From IMG/VR virus record IMGVR_UViG_3300047560_000802, positions 1 through 30,977 of that record: DNA of 30,977 nucleotides; one strand, 5' to 3'. A program made the position numbers and the translations under genes. Every line of letters starts with the position of its first letter. The stretch's first letter is position 1. Shown piece after piece: positions 7,536 through 15,251 of the stretch. Under the pieces are notes generated by a model. The model ran no database searches, was not told where the DNA came from, and worked only from the letters and a program-made list of their open reading frames with translations. Source of the stretch: a virus.

Positions 7536-9821
7536 TTATATTACGTTTCCACAAGTTCCATAAACAACGTATGCGTGTGTAGCAGATACAGTTGTTGTGC
7601 TCGAAGATACACTTTTTGGCAATGTTCCAGAACTTGTTACAACATTATTTATCAAGGCAGAATTATCAAATGTTCTAATTTGTCCTCTTTGACTTATAGT
7701 ATCTCTTGCAGTTTGAGTTATTGTACAATAAAAAGTATCTCCTGGTGCAATACTCATTGCAACAGATGCCCCATCAAAATCAAGGGTATAAAATAAAGAT
7801 CCATTTTTATATACATTCATATAACCATCATTATTGGCATCAAAATTCAAATAGAATTGAGCATCTGGAGTAACTGGCAAAGTAGTAGTTGTTGTTGTAG
7901 TCGTAGTAGTCGTAGCACAAGCTGGAGTAATACCTTTAGCCAAAACGTTGGTTGGGTTGTTTTTATCCCTCACTGCAACATAATGAGCAGTATCATCTTG
8001 ATTAAAGAAAGTCCTTGATCCACTCGTTTCATCCGTAAACGCACCAGCATAAGCAGCCGATGGAGATGCATAAGTTTGAGTACTTACTTGATAAGTTCCA
8101 GAGCCACCAGTAAATGAATTTACAGTTATTGATGACGTTCCACCTCCACAAGTATAGGAAATGTTAAAATTCACGGCAGCTAAAGTAGTTGTGGTCGTTG
8201 TCGTTGTTGTAGTAGCTGGACAACCACTTAAACCAGTTGCCGTAATTGATAAAGCAGCCCCACCAGGATCAGTTGTTAATACTTGATCAATACGGAATGT
8301 TTGACCAGTTGAGGTAACTCGATCATTTAAAGCAAATGTACCAGCTAAATAGTCTTTTGAATAAGTTATTGCAGCAGTGGCACAATTGTATAACTTATAC
8401 CAATTTGGTGGTATTGTTGTTGTAGTAGTGGTTGTTGGTGCAGCCGTTGTAGTTGTCGTAGTGGTAGGGCAATTTGTATCGTTTGAACTCACACCAGAAT
8501 CGTTGATTTGAATAGCAACTCCACCATAAGAAAACCACTGATCCGCACCTGGATATAAAACCAATGGCACATCTGGAGCAGTAGAACTACCAGTATAATA
8601 AGTCTCTCCACTACCCCACGTATTTGAGTATGCCCAAAGATAAATTGACTTTGCAGCGGCACAAGCTGCACTTGATCCGTTTCTACCAGTGTTAGTATAA
8701 AACTTAAATCCAGGCAATGACAAAGTGGTTGTTGTAGTGGTAGTAGTACAATCTGGAGTAATTGACTTAACTCTTACATTGCTTGTATTGTTTTTATCTC
8801 TTACACCAACAAAAGCCTCAGCAGTAGCAGACCAGCCATAAAAAGTCCTTGTACCAGCAGTTTCATCTGTAAAAGTTCCAGCATAAGCAGCAGATGCACT
8901 TGCATAAACTTGACTTGAAACTTGATAATCGCCAGATCCATTTGTAAAATTGTCAACTGTAATATTTGACAAACCAGCACTACAAGTATAGCTGATATCA
9001 AAGTTTACTAAAGGTGCAGCAGTTGTTGTTGTTGTAGTTGTAGTAGTTGCTGGACATCCAGTATCTCCAGTAGCAGTAATACTTAAAGCCAATCCACTTG
9101 GATCAGTGTAAAGTACTTGAGTAATTTTAAAAGTTTGAGATAAAGCAGTAACTCGATCATCAACTGCAAAATCTCCGTTTAAATAATCTTTTGAATACTC
9201 AATAGCAGCAGTAGCACAGTTATAAAGTTTATACCAAACTTTAGCCTTTGTTGTTGTTGTGGTTGTAGTCGTGGTAGTTGTTGTAGTAGATGTCGTTGTG
9301 GTTGTAGTCGTAGTAGTACTGGTTGTAGTAGTAGTCGATGTTGTGGTCGATGTAGTACTTGTTGAGGTACTTGTGGTACTTGTAGTAGTAGTTGGAGTTT
9401 TCTCTGTGTAATATTTACCAGTACCAGTTAAATTCACACTGTATGTTCCAATTTCATTATAGTTCCCACTAATAGAAAACCCACTGATAAAACAATATCC
9501 ACTTATGTATCTAAATCCATCAACTCCATTGTCAATTTGGAATCTTGTTAAAAATAAAGTTCTATTTTTTTGTGCATAAGCAATCTCATCATAAGAGAAT
9601 CCATCCAGTGTAACAATGCCCTCACAACTCATTGCCCAAGTAGAAAGATTATCCTTAGGTAAATTAAACCAGGCATTTGTTGATGATGCTATCTCAACCA
9701 ATTCGGTTTGTGTGCTAAAAGTACAGTTTGTAGAACACGCAAAAGCAGTCTCTGTTGCTGGGATTGTACTGGTATCAACCTTGTACAAAATTACATTACT
9801 GCCATTTACTTTAACTGCCAT
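7536..9821 (-). CDS. Modular tail protein with poly-Thr linkers
   Basis: A 761-residue protein. Residues 1-141 are a tail-tube-like domain paralogous to the gene just upstream (shared FACSTNCTF, WFN, C(D/E)GIVTL, IGTYSV/ISTYSV). A 51-residue Thr/Ser linker follows (about 142-192). Then come globular domains in the order A-B-C-A'-B'-D, each separated by 8-18 Thr: A (WYKLYNCATAA, ~196-258), B (SYTCSAG...DKNN, ~272-359), C (~370-452), A' (~474-536), B' (~549-637), D (~650-761). Most domains contain paired Cys. It is probably a displayed tail or tail-tip decoration protein, anchored by its tube-like domain and with the domains strung out as flexible beads. Poly-Thr is a potential O-glycosylation platform; two glycosyltransferase-like genes follow directly. 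Confidence 0.75.
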   Translation of the reverse strand: MAVKVNGSNVILYKVDTSTIPATETAFACSTNCTFSTQTELVEIASSTNAWFNLPKDNLSTWAMSCEGIVTLDGFSYDEIAYAQKNRTLFLTRFQIDNGVDGFRYISGYCFISGFSISGNYNEIGTYSVNLTGTGKYYTEKTPTTTTSTTSTSTSTTSTTTSTTTTTSTTTTTTTTTSTTTTTTTTTTTTTKAKVWYKLYNCATAAIEYSKDYLNGDFAVDDRVTALSQTFKITQVLYTDPSGLALSITATGDTGCPATTTTTTTTTAAPLVNFDISYTCSAGLSNITVDNFTNGSGDYQVSSQVYASASAAYAGTFTDETAGTRTFYGWSATAEAFVGVRDKNNTSNVRVKSITPDCTTTTTTTTLSLPGFKFYTNTGRNGSSAACAAAKSIYLWAYSNTWGSGETYYTGSSTAPDVPLVLYPGADQWFSYGGVAIQINDSGVSSNDTNCPTTTTTTTAAPTTTTTTTIPPNWYKLYNCATAAITYSKDYLAGTFALNDRVTSTGQTFRIDQVLTTDPGGAALSITATGLSGCPATTTTTTTTTTLAAVNFNISYTCGGGTSSITVNSFTGGSGTYQVSTQTYASPSAAYAGAFTDETSGSRTFFNQDDTAHYVAVRDKNNPTNVLAKGITPACATTTTTTTTTTTLPVTPDAQFYLNFDANNDGYMNVYKNGSLFYTLDFDGASVAMSIAPGDTFYCTITQTARDTISQRGQIRTFDNSALINNVVTSSGTLPKSVSSSTTTVSATHAYVVYGTCGNVI
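7915..9240 (-). repeat. Duplicated A-B domain pair in tail protein
   Basis: Domain pair A-B (A near 9047-9236, B near 8745-9008) recurs as A'-B' (near 8213-8402 and 7911-8176). A and A' share WYKLYNCATAAI, YSKDYL, DRVT, QTF and ALSITATG; B and B' share ISYTC, GSGxYQVS, YASxSAAYAG, FTDET and VRDKNN. DNA identity is high but clearly below 100%, so the duplication is not recent. Confidence 0.8.
9246..9398 (-). repeat. Longest Thr/Ser linker-coding tract
   Basis: About 51 codons, nearly all Thr with scattered Ser. All four Thr codons (ACA, ACT, ACC, ACG) are mixed irregularly, so this is not a pure trinucleotide repeat. Shorter tracts lie near 9009-9047, 8718-8744, 8409-8462, 8177-8210 and 7877-7910. 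Confidence 0.85.
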
Positions 9822-9825
9822 AGGT

Positions 9826-9833
9826 CAAAGTTA
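9826..9833 (-). promoter_or_regulatory. TAACTTTG box before the poly-Thr gene
   Basis: Reads TAACTTTG on the minus strand, squeezed between the upstream stop (TAG at 9834-9836) and the ATG at 9821. Used as a -7 box it would give a nearly leaderless mRNA. The same octamer recurs before other genes. Confidence 0.3.
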
Positions 9834-10244
9834 CTAAGATATTGTGTAAGCCCCAACCCCTTGCAAAGCAACAGAATAAGTTGAAATGTCCTTATAAGGT
9901 GCGTTTAATGTAATAGATGTAATTATTGCAGTTCCACTGAGGACTACAAACCCACTTGATCCGTTGTCAATACTAAACTTTATATTAATTGTGGATCTGG
10001 ATAATTGAGTATTTAACATATCAGCATAAGAGTACCCAGTCAAAGTAACAATACCATCACAAGTTACATTCCAAGTTGCAACATCAATTTTGTATTCATT
10101 AAACCAGGCAGATGATTGACTTGTTACATCTTTTTGACTCACTTGAACATTAAAGGTGCAATTAGTTGAACACGCAAAAGCCGTGTTTGTTGCTCCAACA
10201 GTTTTATAAAGGATAATATTTTTGCCTTGAACTTTATCTGCCAT
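9834..10244 (-). CDS. Tail-tube-like protein, second copy
   Basis: A 136-residue protein (MADKVQGKNIILYK...) made of beta strands: FACSTNCTFNV, SSAWFNEYKIDVATWNVTCDGIVTLTGYSYAD, KFSIDNGSSG, ISTYSVALQGVGAYTIS. The layout, including the W-x-V-x-C-D-G-I-V core, fits the TP901-1-type tail tube fold, and it aligns by eye along its whole length with residues 1-141 of the next gene. It lies after the tape measure and tip genes rather than in the usual tube position (14379-14831), so it is more likely a tip or decoration ring than the main tube. Two bases separate it from the gene upstream. Confidence 0.6.
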   Translation of the reverse strand: MADKVQGKNIILYKTVGATNTAFACSTNCTFNVQVSQKDVTSQSSAWFNEYKIDVATWNVTCDGIVTLTGYSYADMLNTQLSRSTINIKFSIDNGSSGFVVLSGTAIITSITLNAPYKDISTYSVALQGVGAYTIS

Positions 10245-10245
10245 T

Positions 10246-12177
10246 TTATAAGTTATTATTCGTTATTACATTAGTTGAGTTAGTGCAAGTTATATCTGTA
10301 TTTGATATCTGCAATAAAGTAGCTTTAGTACTATCCAGAACATAATCAATTGTTGAATTTCCCAACATATAAGAATTACTTGAAATGTTTATTTGACTTG
10401 GATCTGTGTCAGTAGCTTTTAGCATTTTAGTTGCATTCATAATTCCATTAGCAGTATCAAAACTTGTTAATGAACAATCCAAATTGATAATATTTTTAGC
10501 AAATATGTTCATATATTGTTGCATCAAAAGCCCAACAATGCTGGTATAAGAAACCGCTCTGCCTTGTTGATACCAACCAGATGTTACAATTCCATTGCTT
10601 AAAAGGAATGCTCCTTTTTCAGTTGCATAACTACCTCCACTAACTGCATATCCATAAGGGATCTCTATTTCTTTAACATATTGTTTATTCGATGTTAAAT
10701 AAGATAAATATTCAACATAATCAGTAACTGGAGTAATAGTCATTTTTAGATTGCTCACAGTAATATTTGTTCCAGATCCAGTCTCCATACTAATCTTAAA
10801 AAATACTTGACCAGCTATTGGGGCTAAAGCAGTTGTAAAACTATATGAATTTACTCCACCAGTTTTAGCACCCTCATTGTTATATTGTGGAACATCAAAA
10901 GAACTAATTGTACCATTTATCCAGGTAGTACCATCCCAGTAATAAGTTGATGATGTTCCAACAATTGAAACGTAAATAGTTCCTCTTTTGCCACTAAAAT
11001 CTTGCCCTTGATAAATCCAACTAAAAGTCATTAATTCGCCAGATCCCACATAAGGACCAGATGCTGGTTGTCCAGCAGCAGCTAATTTAACCTCTAATGA
11101 TGCCTGGTTTCCAATTCCTTTGTATAATGTAATCCTTGCAGAGTCCTCATCAATATTGCTCACATACGTTACACTACCACTACCAGTGTAAGATGCAGTC
11201 CAATTCTCTGGACTAATTGATGATCCACTTTGTAATGGTCTTAAATTACCATTTGATAAGTAATTATAAGCCGTTTCTGCTTGTTTTGTAAATGCAATTT
11301 GATTAAAACCTTTAAGCAATAACTTAAACTGACTATTATCAATAAAAAATACATTACTTGTATTTCCAGTGTAACCTTGAATCAAACTAAATCTATTAAA
11401 TTGACCAGCAGTTACCACTGTGCCAGTATAAGTATATTCTGTATAATAAACATTTTCGTTTGCAAATTCATTAACTGCAACAATCCACCATTTGCCTTGA
11501 GCCATAAATATTCTACACCCAAAAGATTTAACCAGATTGGTAATTACATCCAAACAATTTATATAAGTATAATCTTGATTTTGAAAAGTCCTATAAGGCA
11601 AATATGTTTGTGAAAATGGCTCATATTGTGCTCCAGTTGTACGATTACTCATAGTTGATGCATAATATGAACAAGCCGTAACAATATTAGGATTTGTTGG
11701 TAAATTAAGCGTATTTAAAGCCGTATAAAAATAAAAAAGCACACTATTATTTGTGTTTGTATTAACTGTATTTGGTATTGGTAAAGGAATATCTTTGAGC
11801 ATTCCTAAAGCATCAACACAGTTAAAAAAAACTTGCTTTCTACCAGTTGAAAAAGATAATTGAACGTTGTCTGATAATACAAATCCAGTCCACTCCAAAT
11901 CAGCATTCAAATACAATTTAGCAAAATATTTTCGGTCATCCAATGTTACAAAATTTGGCATATTAGTCAAATCATCCGTTACATCCATTGTAACATTTAA
12001 TTGACTTGCAAATATTGGCTCAAATGGATCATCCGATTTTGGTAAATATTGTAATGATAAATTTACTCCTGGATATTCATATACAGTTCCAGAATAGCCA
12101 TCCTCTTGTAGATATAAATATGCGGTTTTGCTTGTTTTAGTAGCAAATGTCAACTTGTATTTGTTTCCGTATGCCAT
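10246..12177 (-). CDS. Tail-tip / baseplate hub candidate
   Basis: A 643-residue protein directly after the tape measure, coupled by TAATG. The N-terminal part (MAYGNKYKLTFATKTSKTAY, VTMDVTDDLTNMPNFVTLDD, YLNADLEWTGFVL, FNCVDALGMLKDIPL) is the conserved start of tail proteins found in this position in Bacteroidota phages. A middle region (NCLDVITNLVKSFGCRIFMAQGKWWIVAVNEF) recalls hub proteins of the gp27/Dit-Tal type, and a jelly-roll-like segment follows (SYTGSGSVTY to TVSNLKMTI, about residues 325-465). Role inferred from position: closes the tube and carries side fibres. No peptidase motif seen. Confidence 0.6.
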   Translation of the reverse strand: MAYGNKYKLTFATKTSKTAYLYLQEDGYSGTVYEYPGVNLSLQYLPKSDDPFEPIFASQLNVTMDVTDDLTNMPNFVTLDDRKYFAKLYLNADLEWTGFVLSDNVQLSFSTGRKQVFFNCVDALGMLKDIPLPIPNTVNTNTNNSVLFYFYTALNTLNLPTNPNIVTACSYYASTMSNRTTGAQYEPFSQTYLPYRTFQNQDYTYINCLDVITNLVKSFGCRIFMAQGKWWIVAVNEFANENVYYTEYTYTGTVVTAGQFNRFSLIQGYTGNTSNVFFIDNSQFKLLLKGFNQIAFTKQAETAYNYLSNGNLRPLQSGSSISPENWTASYTGSGSVTYVSNIDEDSARITLYKGIGNQASLEVKLAAAGQPASGPYVGSGELMTFSWIYQGQDFSGKRGTIYVSIVGTSSTYYWDGTTWINGTISSFDVPQYNNEGAKTGGVNSYSFTTALAPIAGQVFFKISMETGSGTNITVSNLKMTITPVTDYVEYLSYLTSNKQYVKEIEIPYGYAVSGGSYATEKGAFLLSNGIVTSGWYQQGRAVSYTSIVGLLMQQYMNIFAKNIINLDCSLTSFDTANGIMNATKMLKATDTDPSQINISSNSYMLGNSTIDYVLDSTKATLLQISNTDITCTNSTNVITNNNL

Positions 12178-13703
12178 TATCTTCTATAACTTAAATTTGT
12201 GTTTGCTCTTTGAGTTGCCAATACTAAATCAGATCCCCTTAATAAAAACTCTCCCAAAACTCCACCAAATCCTCCACCAAATCCAACTGCACCAGCAGCA
12301 GCCTCGCCAAAAGCACTTGTACCTCCAGTTATTGCACCTAAAATTGCTTTGAATAAAAGGGCTTGAGTTACCATTGAAACTAACTGAATAACAATCTGTT
12401 TAAATGAAGCCTCCAAAGCCTTGCCAACATCCTCCCCCATAATCATTGCACTAAATACGCTCTCAAATGCTGGTGCTAAATTACCTACAATATCTTTTGT
12501 TAAATTTAAGTTATTATTGAATTTTTCTTGTTCTGCATTTTGAGCCTTAGTCAAGTCATACATATCTTGTTGAGCCCAAGCCATTCCCTCTGTTGTTGCT
12601 TTCTTTTTTAATACAGAAGCCTCTTGTTTATTAAATAAAGATTCTCTTTCAATTGCTAACTCTTGATGCTTGGGATGTGGTAAAGAATTATATTCCCTAA
12701 CCATCATTTTGATTTCTCTTTCAAGTTCCTGCATAGCCGAATTATCAATTTTTTGTGCCTTAGTAGGTCTACCAAAATTGACAATAGTTTCAACCATTTG
12801 AGCATTTTTCTGCTCTGCTTTTTTAATTAATACATCTTGTGCAGCAAAAATCTTATCATATTTCTTATTTACTGTTGCAATTTGTTGTTCAACAGTAATT
12901 TCAGAAACTTGTCCACCTGGTCCAGCAGCAGTATAAATTGATCCTTTTATATTTGATAACTCTGTTTTTTGCTTTGCCTCATCTTGTTTTCTTTGATCAT
13001 ATAAAGCAGTCAATTTTTGTTGATTATTCTCTTGACTCTTTATAGCAAACTGCTGCATTGCAGCTTGATTGATTATAGTATTTAGATATTCTTTATTACT
13101 TGTAACCTCTAAATTTTTTATTTGCTCACTATCTCTATAAAGTATTTTTAATTCAGCCAATGCATTTTTTCTTTTATCCATTGTCTGTTTATCATCTCCA
13201 ATGATCCCAGCTAAAACTCTACCAGTTGATAAATTTGCTTGAGCAGATCCAGCAATTTTAAATAATTCTTTATTTATTTCTGATAATGACTTTTTAAGAT
13301 CATCAATTTCAGATGTTGCTCCTTTAAAAAAATTAGCTATGTCCTTACCAAATGTTACAAGTAAAGATGTAACAACACCAACGGCAAGACCTATACCAGC
13401 TGGACCAGTTAATCCAGCAATCATTCCTTGAATTGCTCCAGTTGTAGATCCAGTTGTTTCTTTTAATCTTTGAAATGACTCAACTAAAGGATTGATGTTA
13501 TTTGCAATACCTAAAATACCATAAGGAGCATCTTGAGCAACTCTTGAAAAGTTACTTAAAACTTGTGTTGTTTGAGCCGTTTGAGATGCCATTTCCCCCA
13601 ACTTAGTCTTAACACCTTGCATTTTATTTGCAAACTGTTGTATGTCGTTGATCGCCTCTTGGGTATCGGCAGTGATAACCAGTTTTAAAGTTTCTTGTGC
13701 CAT
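12177..13703 (-). CDS. Tape measure protein
   Basis: A 508-residue protein. It begins MAQETLKLVITADTQEAIND, typical of tape measure N-termini, then long coiled-coil helices (QQFANKMQGVKTKLGEMA), a hydrophobic segment at about residues 85-120 (MIAGLTGPAGIGLAVGVVTSLLVTF), a charged Lys/Gln-rich helical middle, and a second hydrophobic Gly/Ala-rich end (LVSMVTQALLFKAILGAITGG, FGGGFGGVLGEFLL). It follows the two tail chaperone frames, the canonical siphovirus order. By the usual ~0.15 nm per residue rule the tail would be short, roughly 75 nm (estimate). It sets tail length and is ejected at infection. Confidence 0.85.
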   Translation of the reverse strand: MAQETLKLVITADTQEAINDIQQFANKMQGVKTKLGEMASQTAQTTQVLSNFSRVAQDAPYGILGIANNINPLVESFQRLKETTGSTTGAIQGMIAGLTGPAGIGLAVGVVTSLLVTFGKDIANFFKGATSEIDDLKKSLSEINKELFKIAGSAQANLSTGRVLAGIIGDDKQTMDKRKNALAELKILYRDSEQIKNLEVTSNKEYLNTIINQAAMQQFAIKSQENNQQKLTALYDQRKQDEAKQKTELSNIKGSIYTAAGPGGQVSEITVEQQIATVNKKYDKIFAAQDVLIKKAEQKNAQMVETIVNFGRPTKAQKIDNSAMQELEREIKMMVREYNSLPHPKHQELAIERESLFNKQEASVLKKKATTEGMAWAQQDMYDLTKAQNAEQEKFNNNLNLTKDIVGNLAPAFESVFSAMIMGEDVGKALEASFKQIVIQLVSMVTQALLFKAILGAITGGTSAFGEAAAGAVGFGGGFGGVLGEFLLRGSDLVLATQRANTNLSYRR

Positions 13704-13707
13704 TTTT

Positions 13708-14031
13708 TTATTTTACTCCGTACATTTTCAATGTTTCAGCTAATTGCTCATCGGTCAATTTTGGGGATTCCTCATCAACCGAATCTGTTGGTAATGGCAT
13801 AAACGATTTAAGTGATTTTGGATTTTGATCTGTTGTATTTGCTCGATAAAGCATATATGCAACCAATCTGGTCCTTTCCCATTCTTTTACTTGTCTATTG
13901 TCGTATGCTATTCGATACAATAAAAATTCTCGCCAAGTAAGTTGCCAAAACTCATCAATCGTTAAGCCAACCTCCAAAGCGAGAACTAATATTGAATCCC
14001 AACTATAAAAACCTAACTTTTTTTTTCCTCG
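13708..14031 (-). CDS. Tail chaperone T part, read by -1 frameshift
   Basis: The -1 frame is open from 14031 (just after a TAG at 14032-14034) to the stop at 13708. It has no ATG over its first ~60 codons, so it has no normal start; a TTG at 13977 is the only other option. The translated sequence joins smoothly from the A-run: KLGFYSWDSILVLALEVGLTI, then DEFWQLTWREFLLYRIAYD, the motif seen in the C-terminal part of G-T-type tail chaperones. With the slip at 14018-14026 the fusion runs from 14363 to 13708, about 218 residues. Known in lambda-like phages: G and GT are made at a fixed ratio and load tube subunits on the tape measure. Confidence 0.75.
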   Translation of the reverse strand, partial: RGKKKLGFYSWDSILVLALEVGLTIDEFWQLTWREFLLYRIAYDNRQVKEWERTRLVAYMLYRANTTDQNPKSLKSFMPLPTDSVDEESPKLTDEQLAETLKMYGVK

Positions 14032-14363
14032 CTAACCTCTTGTTTTAAGTCTGGAGTCATTGCCTTTTGCATATAGCCAATGAAAGCAACGATCTGAGTA
14101 TCTTTTGCAGATAATCCACCAGCTTCATCGATCCATTCACAAACCTCAAATTCTCCAAAGTCAATTGGTTGTTTTGTTGTTTTGCAGCCACATTCGGCAG
14201 CAGCTTGAACTATGCTTACAATTGTTCTAAGGTCAAACTCTCCAGATGATAATACATTGATCATCTCCATCAAGTTTTTGCCCTCTAATTCACAAAAGCG
14301 TTTCATCGCCCAAGTACCCCATTTTAGATCAAGGGTGCGATCCTTCAATACTAATTTAAACAT
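14013..14363 (-). CDS. Tail assembly chaperone G-like
   Basis: A 116-residue protein starting MFKLVLKDRTLDLKWGTWAMKR, then FCELEGKNLMEMINVL and a helical body ending in the charged tail SEEKKS. Length, position between major tail protein and tape measure, and the short strand followed by helices match the gpG group of tail assembly chaperones. Its last codons (GAG GAA AAA AAA AGT TAG) contain the slippery A-run used to reach the T frame. Confidence 0.75.
   Translation of the reverse strand: MFKLVLKDRTLDLKWGTWAMKRFCELEGKNLMEMINVLSSGEFDLRTIVSIVQAAAECGCKTTKQPIDFGEFEVCEWIDEAGGLSAKDTQIVAFIGYMQKAMTPDLKQEVSEEKKS
14018..14026 (-). other. Slippery A9 run, -1 frameshift site
   Basis: Nine A residues on the minus strand, with zero-frame codons GAA-AAA-AAA-AGT-TAG, giving an A-AAA-AAA heptamer directly before the G stop codon. 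The -1 frame is closed just upstream (TAG at 14032-14034) and open for 108 codons downstream, so slippage can only work inside this short window. Confidence 0.75.
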
Positions 14364-14378
14364 ATATGTTTGGTTTTA

Positions 14379-14831
14379 TTAAGATTGCTCTGTTTGTGCA
14401 ATTGGTGGTACACAAACCACAAATGTTGCAGAAAACTTAACATCATCTTTATCATCTGCATTTACATCAAAGTTGCTGATAAATACAGTACTTGTTGATT
14501 GACCACCATAATAAACATCTCCAGAAGTTGGAACTGCTTTACCCATTTTAATAGTAAAAGTTGTTCCAGCAGCGTGAGCCGTGTATAATTGTTGGTAACT
14601 ATCTTTTGATGGAGTTCCAGTCTCATCAATCGCAAATCCCTCACATTTGAAAGATTGGTTGTAAGCTGGACCAGGTTGGAACTGATCTCCACATTTAGAT
14701 GTTGCATCAATCGTGTTTAAAGTTGATGTAAATGAGTTTGAAGTCAAACAAGCTACTGGCTTAAAAGATGTGCCACCAGCTAAATCTGCGAAAAGTAGAT
14801 AGTCTCTCGCTGATACTTTAGTTTCTGCCAT
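14379..14831 (-). CDS. Major tail tube protein
   Basis: A 150-residue protein: MAETKVSARDYLLFADLAGG, then VACLTSNSFTSTLNTIDATSKCGD, FKCEGFAID, YQQLYTAHAAGTTFTIKMGKA, VFISNFDVNADDKDDVKFSATFVV. The strand-rich layout with xxFxxxLNTIDATSK near residue 40 and a final DDKDDVKFSATF fits the major tail proteins of TP901-1-like phages. It lies between the tail terminator and the chaperones, the expected place. It polymerises as hexamers to form the tube. Tube-like paralogues occur at 9834 and 7536. Confidence 0.8.
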   Translation of the reverse strand: MAETKVSARDYLLFADLAGGTSFKPVACLTSNSFTSTLNTIDATSKCGDQFQPGPAYNQSFKCEGFAIDETGTPSKDSYQQLYTAHAAGTTFTIKMGKAVPTSGDVYYGGQSTSTVFISNFDVNADDKDDVKFSATFVVCVPPIAQTEQS

Positions 14832-14843
14832 TTTATTTAATTT

Positions 14844-15251
14844 TTATATTTGAGTAATTGTTAAATTATAAGTTATTAAGGTCCTAAAAACGTTGTCTAA
14901 AGGATTTAAGCCATCTATGTTCCTAATGCCTTGAACAAACAAACTGGTTGATTGCCATCCAGCTGGTAATGTTATTTGGCTATCTGAGTTAATCTCTGCT
15001 AACACAAGATTGCTTATCTCCTCTGAGCGTTTATACCCAAAGTTAGCATTTTTTGTAACAATGTCAACTACGATAGTATTTGAGTTAGTATAACCAGTTT
15101 TCCCTTGCTCTTGTGTTGATGTTCTGCCATCCAAAATGATATACTCGCTACCAGCATTGTCTGGTGCAAATCCATCATAAACACTCAATCCAGTTGCACT
15201 TACTAAGTGAGTAAAAAACCATTTCTTTATTTCAATGTTAGGATTTAGCAT
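14844..15251 (-). CDS. Tail terminator/completion, DUF3168-like
   Basis: A 135-residue protein: MLNPNIEIKKWFFTHLVSATGLSVYDG, then EYIILDGRTSTQEQGKTGYTNSNTIVVDIVTK, a helix around KRSEEISNLVLAEIN, and a strand-rich end VFRTLITYNLTITQI. The order helix, (L)xVYDGFxP, YIILG-like strand, long hairpin, helix, strands matches the DUF3168/gpU-type tail terminator, which caps the tube at the head side. Its start lies inside the end of the upstream gene (14-base overlap). Confidence 0.7.
   Translation of the reverse strand: MLNPNIEIKKWFFTHLVSATGLSVYDGFAPDNAGSEYIILDGRTSTQEQGKTGYTNSNTIVVDIVTKNANFGYKRSEEISNLVLAEINSDSQITLPAGWQSTSLFVQGIRNIDGLNPLDNVFRTLITYNLTITQI

Noticed and set aside
8489-9001. Minus-strand open frames of 60-66 codons inside the poly-Thr gene
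   Set aside because: Leu/Val-rich out-of-frame shadows of the repeated Thr/Ala coding sequence, with no start signals.
9571-9579. TGTGCATAA, a perfect DnaA box on the minus strand
   Set aside because: Inside the tail gene, where it encodes Tyr-Ala-Gln; about one chance match is expected in the window and nothing nearby suggests control or replication.
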